This document shows, piece after piece, positions 23,661-31,448 of a DNA stretch of 64,000 bases. Positions within the stretch are counted from its first letter, which is position 1. The number at the start of each line of letters is the position of its first letter. The translations under genes were made by a program, and so were the position numbers. Below the pieces are notes generated by a model. The model was given only the letters and a program-made list of their open reading frames with translations. It searched no databases and was not told the DNA's origin. Origin of the DNA: Streptoverticillium olivoreticuli subsp. olivoreticuli (lineage in GTDB: Bacteria; Actinomycetota; Actinomycetes; Streptomycetales; Streptomycetaceae); the NCBI RefSeq assembly GCF_003391135.1, contig NZ_CP031455.1, positions 1,550,001 to 1,614,000 of the forward strand. The letters run 5' to 3'.

Positions 23661-23983
23661 TGAATCGAACGTTCCGGTTCGAGGACTGGACGACGCTCCC
23701 CGATCCGAAGGCTTGCGCCGAGTACTCCGTCGAGTGCACCGAATCCGGCTGCGGAGCGGAGTTCAACATCAATGACGACCAGCAGGCCGCCGACTCGTGG
23801 ATGTACAGGCACACGACGATGACCGGCCATCGCAGTTTTTGGCAGACCTTCGGGCACTCCGTGATCGTCGGCCCCCCGCCGGGGTCGATCGTCGCCGCCC
23901 GGGTCGCCGAGCACGAGAGGTCCGTCGAGCGCCAGGACCAGCCGGTTCGGCCTTCCCCCAAACCGGCTCGCTCGACCTCGTAG
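23660..23983 (+). CDS. Small cysteine-containing protein (DUF7848-like)
   Basis: The 107-residue product starts at an ATG overlapping the previous stop. The core ECTESGCGAEFN followed by WMYRHTTMTGHRSF resembles a small zinc-ribbon-like domain frequent in Streptomyces accessory loci; family assignment is tentative. The C-terminus is Pro/Ser-rich. It is last in the small-gene chain and precedes a hairpin leader and the HemB-like gene. Confidence 0.5.
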   Translation: MNRTFRFEDWTTLPDPKACAEYSVECTESGCGAEFNINDDQQAADSWMYRHTTMTGHRSFWQTFGHSVIVGPPPGSIVAARVAEHERSVERQDQPVRPSPKPARSTS

Positions 23984-24026
23984 ACCCCTGCCCCTCCGCT
24001 GCTCCCCCGAGGAGGGGTAGGTAGAG

Positions 24027-24075
24027 CCCGCCCGGTTGCCCCACTGTTGGAGGACAGACACGGCGACCGGGCGGG
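24027..24075 (+). promoter_or_regulatory. Long hairpin before the HemB-like gene
   Basis: A 14-bp stem, CCCGCCCGGTTGCC / GGCGACCGGGCGGG (one G-T pair), has a 21-base loop in which CTGT/ACAG can pair again, leaving TGGAGG exposed. A smaller hairpin CCCCTCC/GGAGGGG precedes it (23991-24017). This could be a terminator, an attenuator or a leader element. The HemB-like start is 72 bases downstream. Confidence 0.5.
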
Positions 24076-24147
24076 TCAGCAAGCGCACGACGGCACGGGG
24101 AGGGTCCCCGCGCCGGTACGGCTTGGTGACGTACTGAGGAGTAGGCC

Positions 24148-25068
24148 ATGCCCGTTCACCGCCCCGCTGTCAGGCACTTCCTCGCCGGTCCCTCCCTGAC
24201 TCCAGCAGACCTGTCGATGGTCCTGCTCGTGCGCGAGGACGACGGGCAGCCGGACTGCCCCCTGCCGACCGTGACCGTCCGCGAAATCCCGAAGACGGTC
24301 CGGGAGATGGCGTCCTTGGGCATCCGGTCCGTGAAGATCTTCGCCGGTAGCCGCATGCGAGACGACCGGGCCTCTCAGGCCACGTCCCCGCACAGCCTGA
24401 TGGTGCGGTCGATCAAGGCCGTCAAAGGCGAGGAGCCCGAGGTCGCCGTCATGACGGAGACGTGCGTCTGCTCCCACACCAACAGCGGCGAGTGCTACCT
24501 CGCGGACGGTCACAGGGTGGACGTCGCGGCGACGGGGGAAGCCCTGGCCGCTCAGGCCGTCACCCAGGCCGAGGCTGGCGCTGACATCGTGGGGCCTGCC
24601 TCGATGATCCCTGGCACCATCCGGGCCGTACGGGCGGCGCTCGATGAGTCCGGGCACTTGGATGTCAGCATCATGCCGCACTTGATCTTCGACTCGTCCC
24701 TGTACGAGGGCTACAGGGCGACGATGGGAGCGGCACCCGCCTCGGAGACGCGGGCGTTCCAAATCGCTCCGCGCCAAGCCGACCAGGCCGTACGGGCCGG
24801 GCTCGACATGGTCGCCGAAGGCGCCGACCTGCTTCTTCTGGAGCCCGCCCTTTTCACGGTCGACACGATGATTCGGCTGCGGGAGGCGGGATGCCCGGCC
24901 CCGCTGATGCCCTTCTCCGTCAGCGGCGAGTACAACCGCCTCGCCCCGGCCGGCGAGGACGGCACCCGCGACGTACGGCCCCTGATGGAAGCACTCACCA
25001 TGCTCAAGAGGAGTGGGGCCGATCGCGTCATCACGTACGGCGCGGTGGAGATCGCCCGTGTTATCTGA
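24148..25068 (+). CDS. HemB-like protein lacking both catalytic lysines
   Basis: The 306-residue protein is clearly of the 5-aminolevulinate dehydratase (porphobilinogen synthase) family. A zinc-type C106-x-C108...C116 motif, AGADIVGPASMI, EGADLLLLEPA, SGEY and a terminal ITYGAVEIA all align. Normal HemB joins two aminolevulinates through two Schiff-base lysines. Here the first lysine region (SAKYAS in ordinary HemB) reads HLIFDSS with Phe181 at the aligned position, and the second (VKPA) reads LEPA with Glu232. The metal site and fold are therefore kept but the known chemistry cannot occur. It overlaps the convergent HemC by 8 bases. Presumably it is a specialised enzyme or binding protein of the island, not the housekeeping HemB. 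Confidence 0.85.
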   Translation: MPVHRPAVRHFLAGPSLTPADLSMVLLVREDDGQPDCPLPTVTVREIPKTVREMASLGIRSVKIFAGSRMRDDRASQATSPHSLMVRSIKAVKGEEPEVAVMTETCVCSHTNSGECYLADGHRVDVAATGEALAAQAVTQAEAGADIVGPASMIPGTIRAVRAALDESGHLDVSIMPHLIFDSSLYEGYRATMGAAPASETRAFQIAPRQADQAVRAGLDMVAEGADLLLLEPALFTVDTMIRLREAGCPAPLMPFSVSGEYNRLAPAGEDGTRDVRPLMEALTMLKRSGADRVITYGAVEIARVI

Positions 25069-26002
25069 TGATCTCTGGTCGGATCGCCGCGAGGATGGCT
25101 TCCGCCCCCTTGGTAAGGAGTTCGTCCGCGACGCGGCGGCCCAGTCCCTCGGGGTCGCGTACCGAGCCGGAACAGTGGGCGGTGACATGCCGACTTCCGT
25201 CGACCGCGGAAACCTGGGCGGAGAGCGTCAGGGTGCCGTCGGGGTGGGCCTTCCCGAAGGCCCCGATGGGCACAGAGCATCCGCCATGCAGCTCGGCCAG
25301 CATCGACCGCTCGGCCCTCACCTCCGCGTCCACGATCGCGTTTCCGGTGTCCACGAGGAGCTTGGCGATCTCGCTGTCCTTCCGGACCTGGATGCCCAGG
25401 GCGGCCTGTCCAGGGGACGGCGGGAAGACGTCGAGAGGCAGGTGCTCACTGATGTGGGAATCCAAGCCGAGCCGATTGAGGCCGGCGGCGGCGAGAACCA
25501 CGGCGTCGAGCGCGCCCGGACCCGAGGCACGGGCGAGCCGGGGCGGGACGTTGCCTCGGATCGGGACCATCTCAAGGTCGGGCCGGACGGCCAGGAGCTG
25601 ACCGATACGGCGCGGAGCACCGGTACCCACGCGAGCACCCTTCGGCAGCCCCTGCAACGTGTTGCCACACAGGGTGTCGCGAGGGTCCTGTCTGCGGCCG
25701 GGGGTGGGCATGAGGGCCAGGCCCTCGGGCATAGCGGTCGGCAGATCCTTGAGCGAGTGCACGATGACATCGACTTCGCCGGTCAAGAGAGCCGCTTCCT
25801 GGCGGGTGGAGAACGCGCTTCCCCCGCTGCTCCTGGCGACCTGGGCGAGTGTGGGGGTCTTACGGTCCTTGTCGCCGCCTTCCAGGATGGTGCGCTGCTT
25901 GAACTCGACGTTGGGGAACTGCCTGCGCATCAAGGCGATCCATTCCCTTACCTGCGCCCTGGCGAGGCGACTAGCGCGTGATCCGACAATCACAGCGGCC
26001 AT
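25061..26002 (-). CDS. hemC: HemC, hydroxymethylbilane synthase (accessory copy)
   Basis: This 313-residue protein keeps the residues required by porphobilinogen deaminase. They are GSR at residues 7-9, HSLKD with catalytic D86, the paired Arg at 131-132, RGNVPPR, and the dipyrromethane-cofactor cysteine C242 in GGCSVPIG. The family polymerises four porphobilinogens into hydroxymethylbilane in the cytoplasm. Its start lies in the operator region shared with the Nudix-HemC operon. Ordinary heme genes (hemA, hemD, hemL) are absent, and the partner HemB-like protein is non-canonical, so a specialised role is likely. It could instead provide redundant heme synthesis. Confidence 0.85.
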   Translation of the reverse strand: MAAVIVGSRASRLARAQVREWIALMRRQFPNVEFKQRTILEGGDKDRKTPTLAQVARSSGGSAFSTRQEAALLTGEVDVIVHSLKDLPTAMPEGLALMPTPGRRQDPRDTLCGNTLQGLPKGARVGTGAPRRIGQLLAVRPDLEMVPIRGNVPPRLARASGPGALDAVVLAAAGLNRLGLDSHISEHLPLDVFPPSPGQAALGIQVRKDSEIAKLLVDTGNAIVDAEVRAERSMLAELHGGCSVPIGAFGKAHPDGTLTLSAQVSAVDGSRHVTAHCSGSVRDPEGLGRRVADELLTKGAEAILAAIRPEIIR

Positions 26003-26066
26003 GATTTCAACTTCCCTCCGTGAGTTGGGTGTTGGGCATGCTACCCCCGTTCGGCGATGCCTTTTT

Positions 26067-26104
26067 CCGACTATTTGTCGGAGCGTTTTCCGACTGCTTG
26101 TCGG
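26067..26104. promoter_or_regulatory. Tandem operator CCGAC-N5-GTCGG
   Basis: Two copies of CCGAC-N5-GTCGG (26067-26081 and 26090-26104), each preceded by TTTT, lie with centres 23 bp apart. They are midway between the divergent HemC and Nudix starts. Tandem dyads in a shared promoter strongly suggest binding of a dimeric regulator, possibly the XRE protein. Confidence 0.6.
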
Positions 26105-26125
26105 TATTCGAGAAGGGGGAATGGC

Positions 26126-26632
26126 GTGACCGCTGAGCGCGTACCGCGCGACCAGTTCGAAGCGTCTCTTCCGCGCACTACGTCATGGGCCGCCGTACTG
26201 ATACGTGACCACCTCGGACGCGTGCTCATGCTGCACAAAGCCGGAGCCGGCCCCCGCGCCTGGCAGCTCCCCGGAGGTCATCTCGACCACGGCGAGTACC
26301 CCTATGACGCCGCTCTCCGAGAGCTGGGTGAAGAAGCGAACGTCGCGCCCGGCAGCCTCCCGCTGCAACTCATCGGCATCGACTTCTCCCTCCCCGCGCA
26401 CGGCTGGACCGGCAACCGGGCCGCCTACTTCTTCGACGGCGGCCGACTCGAAGTGGAGTACATGGACGCCTGCGTCACACTCTCCGACGAACACGACGAT
26501 TGGGGCCTACGGGCCATGACGGATTGGCAGACGATGATGAAACCCCCGGACTGGCAGCGCATTCAGTGGCTGGCCGAAGCCGCCGACAAGGGCACAGTCA
26601 CCTACCTCCACGCGATGGGGCGTGCCTCATGA
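26126..26632 (+). CDS. Nudix hydrolase
   Basis: The GTG at 26126 follows GAAGGGGG by six bases. The 168-residue protein carries a Nudix box GGHLDHGEYPYDAALRELGEE (near residues 50-70), with the catalytic REx2EE intact and Asn replacing the last Gly. Nudix enzymes hydrolyse nucleoside diphosphates linked to another group. It stays ahead of, and overlaps by ATGA, the second HemC, so the two are translationally coupled. Its substrate in this pathway is unknown: a nucleotide-activated intermediate or a damaged precursor are possibilities. Confidence 0.85.
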   Translation: MTAERVPRDQFEASLPRTTSWAAVLIRDHLGRVLMLHKAGAGPRAWQLPGGHLDHGEYPYDAALRELGEEANVAPGSLPLQLIGIDFSLPAHGWTGNRAAYFFDGGRLEVEYMDACVTLSDEHDDWGLRAMTDWQTMMKPPDWQRIQWLAEAADKGTVTYLHAMGRAS

Positions 26633-27582
26633 ACACACCCGAGCTGATCCGGATCGGCACGCGCGCCGCCCCCATGGCGGTCTTCCAGGCCGAGCAGGTC
26701 GCCGAACTGATCCACAAGCACGCCCCCGACACCCGGACCGAAATCGTCACCCATACGACCGAGGCCGACTTATGGGAGGGCGACCTCGCGAAGCTCGGTG
26801 GGAAGGGCCTGTTCACCAAGGCAATCGACCAAATGCTCCAGCGTGGCGACGTCGATGTCGCCGTGCACTGCATGAAGGACGTCCCCGGGGACAAGCCGCT
26901 TCCAGAGGGCCTGATCTTTGCCGCCTACCTGCCACGCGAAGAAGTCCACGATGCCGTGCTCTTCCCCAAGGGCTCGGAGTACAGCTCACTCGATGAGCTG
27001 CCTCCCGGAGCGACCGTCGCCACCTCGGCTGTGCGCCGCAAGGCTCAGATCCTTCGGGACCGGCCCCACCTCCAGGTGGAGCGCGTGCGCGGCCTCGTCG
27101 GCAACCGCGTCGAGAAGCTCGACAAGGGCGACAAGGACTGGAGCGCTATGGTCCTTTCCCTAGCCGGCCTGCGCCGCCTCGGGCTGGAGGACAGGGCCGA
27201 ACAGATCCTGTCCATTGAGGAGATGATTCCCGCCGTGGGTGCTGGGGTCATCGGTATCGAATGCCGCCGTGACAACGAACCGGTCGCCGGGCTGATGGAT
27301 CAGCTCAACCACGAGAAGACCATGAAGGAACTCACGGCGGAGCGCGTCATGCTCCACGGCCTCCGAGGGCACTGCAACAGCCCGATCGCTGGCCACTGCG
27401 TCACCGGGCCCGACGGCCAGCTCGTCCTGCGCGGCATGGTCTTCACCCGGGAAGGCGCCACGTTCGCCCACGCCCAGCACTGGGGCGAAGACAACAACGA
27501 CCCCGCCGTGTTGGGTGTGCGCGTCTGCGCTGATCTCCTGCGCCAGGGAGCCCGAGAGCTGATCGAGGGCATCCCTCACTAA
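26629..27582 (+). CDS. Divergent HemC-like protein with TTA codon
   Basis: This 317-residue second HemC paralog is coupled to the Nudix gene by ATGA overlap. It keeps GTR at the N-terminus, HCMKD with D84, VRR (paired Arg), the RG-x4-R phosphate-binding element in altered form (RGLVGNR), and a cofactor-type C249 in HCNSPIAG. It is more divergent than the 25061-26002 copy around the cofactor loop. Codon 48 is TTA (26770-26772), the rare leucine codon that in Streptomyces needs bldA tRNA, so expression is probably tied to development or late growth. Its product may be a bilane-type oligopyrrole. Confidence 0.8.
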   Translation: MNTPELIRIGTRAAPMAVFQAEQVAELIHKHAPDTRTEIVTHTTEADLWEGDLAKLGGKGLFTKAIDQMLQRGDVDVAVHCMKDVPGDKPLPEGLIFAAYLPREEVHDAVLFPKGSEYSSLDELPPGATVATSAVRRKAQILRDRPHLQVERVRGLVGNRVEKLDKGDKDWSAMVLSLAGLRRLGLEDRAEQILSIEEMIPAVGAGVIGIECRRDNEPVAGLMDQLNHEKTMKELTAERVMLHGLRGHCNSPIAGHCVTGPDGQLVLRGMVFTREGATFAHAQHWGEDNNDPAVLGVRVCADLLRQGARELIEGIPH

Positions 27583-27629
27583 CCGGTCCACCACACGCTC
27601 GACCAACAGGAGCCCCGCAAGGGTTCACG

Positions 27630-27728
27630 CTGCTCCACGAGGTTCAGCGCACCCACAACCACGTGTACCTCATGGCCCACCGCGCCGAGCGAATCGCTGA
27701 GCTGGAAGAGAGGTTCCGGACCTCATAG
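27630..27728 (+). CDS. Possible short reading frame or gene remnant
   Basis: About 32 codons (CTG start after AAGGG) encode a helical peptide with QRTHNHVYLMAHRAERIAEL. It may be the end of a degraded small conserved gene. Start, expression and function are all uncertain. Confidence 0.25.
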   Translation: MLHEVQRTHNHVYLMAHRAERIAELEERFRTS

Positions 27729-27807
27729 CGCCCATTCGTTGCGGAGCCGAAGCCCCGCCTGCGCGCTTCTCCCCCGAGGCGCGCGGGCGGGGTGCCCAGT
27801 TCTGGCG

Positions 27808-28389
27808 CTACCGGCAGACGAAGCCGCCCGACTCCCGGACCCTGCCGCTGCGGGAGTCAATGGCGACCCAGAAATCTGGGCGGAAGGATGGGTCATAAGT
27901 GCCGCGTATATGGAGCACCTGGGTCTGCCCCGACTCCAGCACGCCCGAGGACGGTTCGAGCCTCACCCCGCGCGCGATGTTGGCGCTGGTATCGGGGGAG
28001 ATCGGGTTATCGTTCTCGGTTCCCCGCGGCTCGAAGTCAACAGCGACGGCTTTCCAGCGGGCCCGCCCGTAGTGCGCTTGGAGCGTAATGTCGGCGTGGA
28101 TGTCGCCGCATGACACGAAGGTGAGGCCCTTGCCGTTCGTGTAGAGCGGGCTGATACGGATGCTGCCAGCCTGGCCGGGGGCATCGTCGGTCGTGACGGA
28201 GGGGCTGGGTGGTTTCTTCGGTGTCGGGGACGTTTTTGACGGATGGGGCGTCCTTCCCTTCGGCGGCGTCGCCACCGGCTTCGGTGATCCATCGCTTTGG
28301 GCCGGGCCGGAATCCGGCGACGTGCACGAAGCCCCCGTCAGCGTGAGGGTCGACACTGCTACAGCTGCCCACACCCGCCGTATGTCCAT
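27808..28389 (-). CDS. Putative lipoprotein
   Basis: The ATG at 28389 with upstream GTGGGGG is preferred. The 193-residue product has an N-terminal hydrophobic signal ending in LTGASC, an imperfect lipobox. A Pro/Ser/Lys-rich linker follows to about residue 70. The C-terminal domain is a beta-sandwich with two further cysteines (SCGDIH, final VCR) that may form a disulfide. It should sit on the outer face of the membrane. No enzymatic motif is seen. Location in the AT-richer island suggests horizontal acquisition. Confidence 0.55.
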   Translation of the reverse strand: MDIRRVWAAVAVSTLTLTGASCTSPDSGPAQSDGSPKPVATPPKGRTPHPSKTSPTPKKPPSPSVTTDDAPGQAGSIRISPLYTNGKGLTFVSCGDIHADITLQAHYGRARWKAVAVDFEPRGTENDNPISPDTSANIARGVRLEPSSGVLESGQTQVLHIRGTYDPSFRPDFWVAIDSRSGRVRESGGFVCR

Positions 28390-28585
28390 GATCCCCCACA
28401 TCCCACCCACTGAATGTCGGCCAATATCACCGACCCCTGAAGCCAGAGTCTGGGCGTGTCAGGAGATCCACTCAAGGGAATCGGTAACACGGAACGAGCA
28501 ATACCGGAGTGACAGCGCACAGGTGGGGCGCACAAACGAGGGTGCACGCTGGGGCAGATGTGGTAGCGCCCCTTACCTCGTATGG

Positions 28586-29077
28586 CTATTCCGGGCCCTT
28601 TGTGAAACCAGGGGTGAGGCCACGCAAGTATTTATAGGGCTTCTTCATCGTGCACGGATCGTACGGATCATTCTTCATGAGATTGCCAAGTAGCGGGAAT
28701 TGACCGTTCGGGTCATTCACTTTTTCCCAAAGTGTGCATATTGGCCACCGGTTGATTTGATTACGCATGGCGGCGGACCGTATGCGCCAAGTGGGGTCGG
28801 ATACTTCTCCTCTTTGACGCTGCTCACATGCGTCTTCGCTGACCCGCAGATAGAGAAGACTGATGCGAGACAGCTCGGGGCCAGGCTCTGGCGAGTCTTG
28901 CGGCTTCAGCGCTTCTGCCAGCGCCTCTGCCGGCAATTTATCGAGCAGCCGCCAGTACCGGCCTAGATAGAACTGCTCGGACTGGCGTACGTGAGCTCGA
29001 CGCCCTTCAAGAGCGTTATGCCATATTGCCGCGATTGCGATTGCTGCGGCCACGAACCCCACGATGAGTGTGATCAT
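28586..29077 (-). CDS. Membrane-anchored hypothetical protein
   Basis: The 163-residue product has an N-terminal transmembrane helix (ITLIVGFVAAAIAIAAIWH), then a soluble helical domain (RYWRLLDKLPAEALAEAL) with several Trp and Cys. The region has lower GC than flanking genes. No family is recognised. The stretch 28390-28585 before it holds nothing identifiable apart from AT-rich sequence. Confidence 0.5.
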   Translation of the reverse strand: MITLIVGFVAAAIAIAAIWHNALEGRRAHVRQSEQFYLGRYWRLLDKLPAEALAEALKPQDSPEPGPELSRISLLYLRVSEDACEQRQRGEVSDPTWRIRSAAMRNQINRWPICTLWEKVNDPNGQFPLLGNLMKNDPYDPCTMKKPYKYLRGLTPGFTKGPE

Positions 29078-29380
29078 GGCCGTCGCCTCCCTGGACTCAG
29101 AGGTTTCTGACCTACTTCCAGCGTCGCGCGGAGGATCATGAGGCGCGACTTGAGGGCGGGGCGTACCTGGGCGACTGGCGCGGCGCTCGGATCGGTCTTC
29201 CTGCTGGTCAGACCGTGGATACCAAGTTGACAGAACTCCTCAGTTCGGTGCGCTGGTCCATGACTCCCAGTATGCGGGGGTCTCCGCAGGCCCAGGGTGG
29301 TACTGCCAGTGGTAGGCACAGCGAACGTAGGTTAAGCGGAGTGCTGGTTAGCGGATCCGGACGGTCGCATGCTCGTGAGC
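29078..29380. other. Island-chromosome junction, no gene supported
   Basis: This 303-base stretch contains no frame with a credible ribosome-binding site or domain. Composition rises from the AT-richer island to chromosome-like GC within it. A promoter for the alcohol dehydrogenase is expected near its right end. No attachment repeat could be recognised. Confidence 0.35.
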
Positions 29381-30433
29381 ATGAAGCACACCACTGTTCC
29401 CGCATACGCCGCACCCGCGCCGAAGGCCCCGCTGGAGCGCACCACGATCGAGCGCCGCGAGCCGGGCGAGCACGACGTCCTCATCGAGATCAAGTACGCG
29501 GGCATCTGCCACTCCGACATCCACACGGCGCGTGCCGAGTGGGGCGAGGGCACCTTCCCGGTCGTCCCCGGCCACGAGATCGCGGGTGTGGTGACCGCGG
29601 TCGGTACGGGTGTCACGAAGTACGCGCTCGGCGACCGCGTGGGCGTCGGCTGTTTCGTGGACTCCTGCCGCGAGTGCGACAACTGCGAGGCCGGCCTCCA
29701 GCAGTACTGCACCGGCGCGTCCGGCATGGTCGGCACGTACGGGGCGACGGGCCGTGACGGCGAGATCACGTACGGCGGCTACTCCACGCACATCGTCGTC
29801 GACGAGAACTACGTGCTGCGCATCCCCGACAGCATCCCGCTGGACGCCGCGGCGCCGCTGCTGTGCGCCGGGATCACCCTCTACTCGCCGCTCGCCCACT
29901 GGCAGGCCGGGCCCGGCAAGAAGGTCGCCGTCGTGGGTCTGGGCGGCCTCGGCCACATGGGCGTGAAGATCGCCCACGCGATGGGCGCGGAGGTCACCGT
30001 GCTCAGCCAGTCGCTGCGCAAGAAGGACGACGGCGAGCGGCTGGGTGCCGACCACTTCCACGCGACGTCCGACCCGGCCACCTTCACGTCGCTGGCGGGC
30101 ACCTTCGACCTGATCGTCAACACGGTCTCCGCCGATCTCGACCTCGGCGCCTATCTCTCCCTGCTGAAGACCGACGGCACGCTGGTGCAGGTGGGCGCCC
30201 CGGAGAAGCCGCTGCCGCTGGCCGCGTTCGCCCTCATCCAGGGCCGCAGGTCCCTCGCCGGTTCGATGATCGGCGGCATCCCGGAGACCCAGGAGATGCT
30301 GGACTTCTGCGGTGAGCACGGCCTGGGCGCCGACATCGAGGTGATCGGCGCCGACCGGATCAACGAGGCGTACGAGCGGGTGCTCGCCAGTGACGTCCGG
30401 TACCGCTTCGTGATCGACGCCGCGACGATCTGA
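29381..30433 (+). CDS. Zinc-dependent alcohol dehydrogenase (CAD family)
   Basis: The 350-residue protein has catalytic-zinc ligands in GICHSDIHT and GHEIAG, and a structural zinc knuckle of four Cys in [12 protein letters not shown]...YC. A Rossmann motif [11 protein letters not shown] is near residue 188. This pattern is that of the cinnamyl-alcohol/YahK-type medium-chain dehydrogenases, which interconvert aldehydes and alcohols with NADP(H). The start at 29381 is family-typical; an ATG four codons upstream is possible. It stands alone, followed by a gap before a VOC gene. Confidence 0.88.
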   Translation: MKHTTVPAYAAPAPKAPLERTTIERREPGEHDVLIEIKYAGICHSDIHTARAEWGEGTFPVVPGHEIAGVVTAVGTGVTKYALGDRVGVGCFVDSCRECDNCEAGLQQYCTGASGMVGTYGATGRDGEITYGGYSTHIVVDENYVLRIPDSIPLDAAAPLLCAGITLYSPLAHWQAGPGKKVAVVGLGGLGHMGVKIAHAMGAEVTVLSQSLRKKDDGERLGADHFHATSDPATFTSLAGTFDLIVNTVSADLDLGAYLSLLKTDGTLVQVGAPEKPLPLAAFALIQGRRSLAGSMIGGIPETQEMLDFCGEHGLGADIEVIGADRINEAYERVLASDVRYRFVIDAATI

Positions 30434-30616
30434 GGCGCGTCCTCGGCGGGCCCCCGGCCGCCCTCGCGCGACTCCGCGCGCCGGGGGCGCGGTGCGGCCG
30501 GGCACCGCGCGATTGTCAGTGGCCGGTGCCAGACTGAAAGGCGGCCGGGGGACGAGCGTTCTCCGCGTCCGCGGCGACCGGGCCCCGGCGACGATCCGTC
30601 GAAGGAGCACACCACC

Positions 30617-31396
30617 ATGCTCACCACTGACTTTGTGACCGGCGCGCCCAACTGGCTCGATCTCGGCAGCCCGGACACCGCGGCGTCCGCCGCCTTCTAC
30701 AGCCCGGTGTTCGGCTGGGACTTCGAGTCGGCGGGGCCGGAGGCCGGGGGTTACGGCTTCTTCCAGAAGGACGGCAGGACCGTCGCGGCCCTCGGACCCC
30801 TTACCGAGGAGGGCGCGTCACCGGCCTGGACCGTGTATTTCCGCACCCCCGACGCGGACGCCACCGCCAAGGCCGTCGAGCAGGGCGGCGGCACGGTGCG
30901 CGTCGCGCCGTTCGACGTGATGGACGCGGGGCGGATGGCCTGTCTCACCGACCCGTCCGGTGCCGAGTTCTCCGTGTGGCAGCCCGCCGCGGTCAAGGGC
31001 CTGGAGGCCGCCTCGGAGAGCAACACCCTGTGCTGGGCGGAGCTGCACTCCGCCGACCCGACGGCCGCCTTCTCCTTCTACCGCTCGCTGTTCGGGTGGC
31101 GGAGCCAGGAGATGGAGGCCGGGGGGATGGCGTACACCGTGCTCTCCACGGCGGAGGGCGACCAGCAGGACGCGTCCTTCGGTGGCCTCGTGGCCGCCGA
31201 TGAGGACAGCGAGACGCGCTGGATCCCGTATTTCTCGGCCGACGACGCCGACGCGATCGTCACCAGGGTGCAGGAGAACGGCGGCTCGGTCCTGATGCCC
31301 GCGGCGGATGTGCCGGACGTCGGCCGGATCGCCTGGCTCGCGGACCCGTTCGGGGCGCCGTTCGCCGTCATCAAGCCCATCCCGCCCGCGGCCTGA
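30617..31396 (+). CDS. Two-domain VOC (glyoxalase-like) protein
   Basis: The 259-residue protein starts at ATG after GAAGGAG. Two ~125-residue repeats each show the VOC pattern: PNWLDLGSPD...FYSPVFGWDF, then CWAELHSADPTAAFSFYRSLFGW, each ending in a DPxGAxFxVxxP strand. Such duplicated proteins are metal-dependent lyases, dioxygenases or drug-binding proteins; a glyoxalase activity is not proven. It ends seven bases before a very strong bidirectional terminator. Confidence 0.85.
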   Translation: MLTTDFVTGAPNWLDLGSPDTAASAAFYSPVFGWDFESAGPEAGGYGFFQKDGRTVAALGPLTEEGASPAWTVYFRTPDADATAKAVEQGGGTVRVAPFDVMDAGRMACLTDPSGAEFSVWQPAAVKGLEAASESNTLCWAELHSADPTAAFSFYRSLFGWRSQEMEAGGMAYTVLSTAEGDQQDASFGGLVAADEDSETRWIPYFSADDADAIVTRVQENGGSVLMPAADVPDVGRIAWLADPFGAPFAVIKPIPPAA

Positions 31397-31402
31397 CGGC
31401 GG

Positions 31403-31444
31403 CTGCCGGTGTGTGGTCCCCGGGCGGGGACCACACACCGGCAG
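31403..31444. terminator. Bidirectional terminator
   Basis: A perfect 19-bp stem (31403-31421 with 31426-31444, outer end CTGCCGGTG) with a 4-base loop sits between convergent VOC and L25 genes. Confidence 0.85.
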
Positions 31445-31448
31445 GGCG

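Noticed and set aside
24148..25068. Ordinary housekeeping hemB
   Set aside because: Both catalytic lysines are replaced and the neighbouring heme genes of a normal operon are absent.
29074..29319. 81-codon leftward frame
   Set aside because: Low-complexity Pro/Arg content, no ribosome-binding site, overlaps the end of a better gene.
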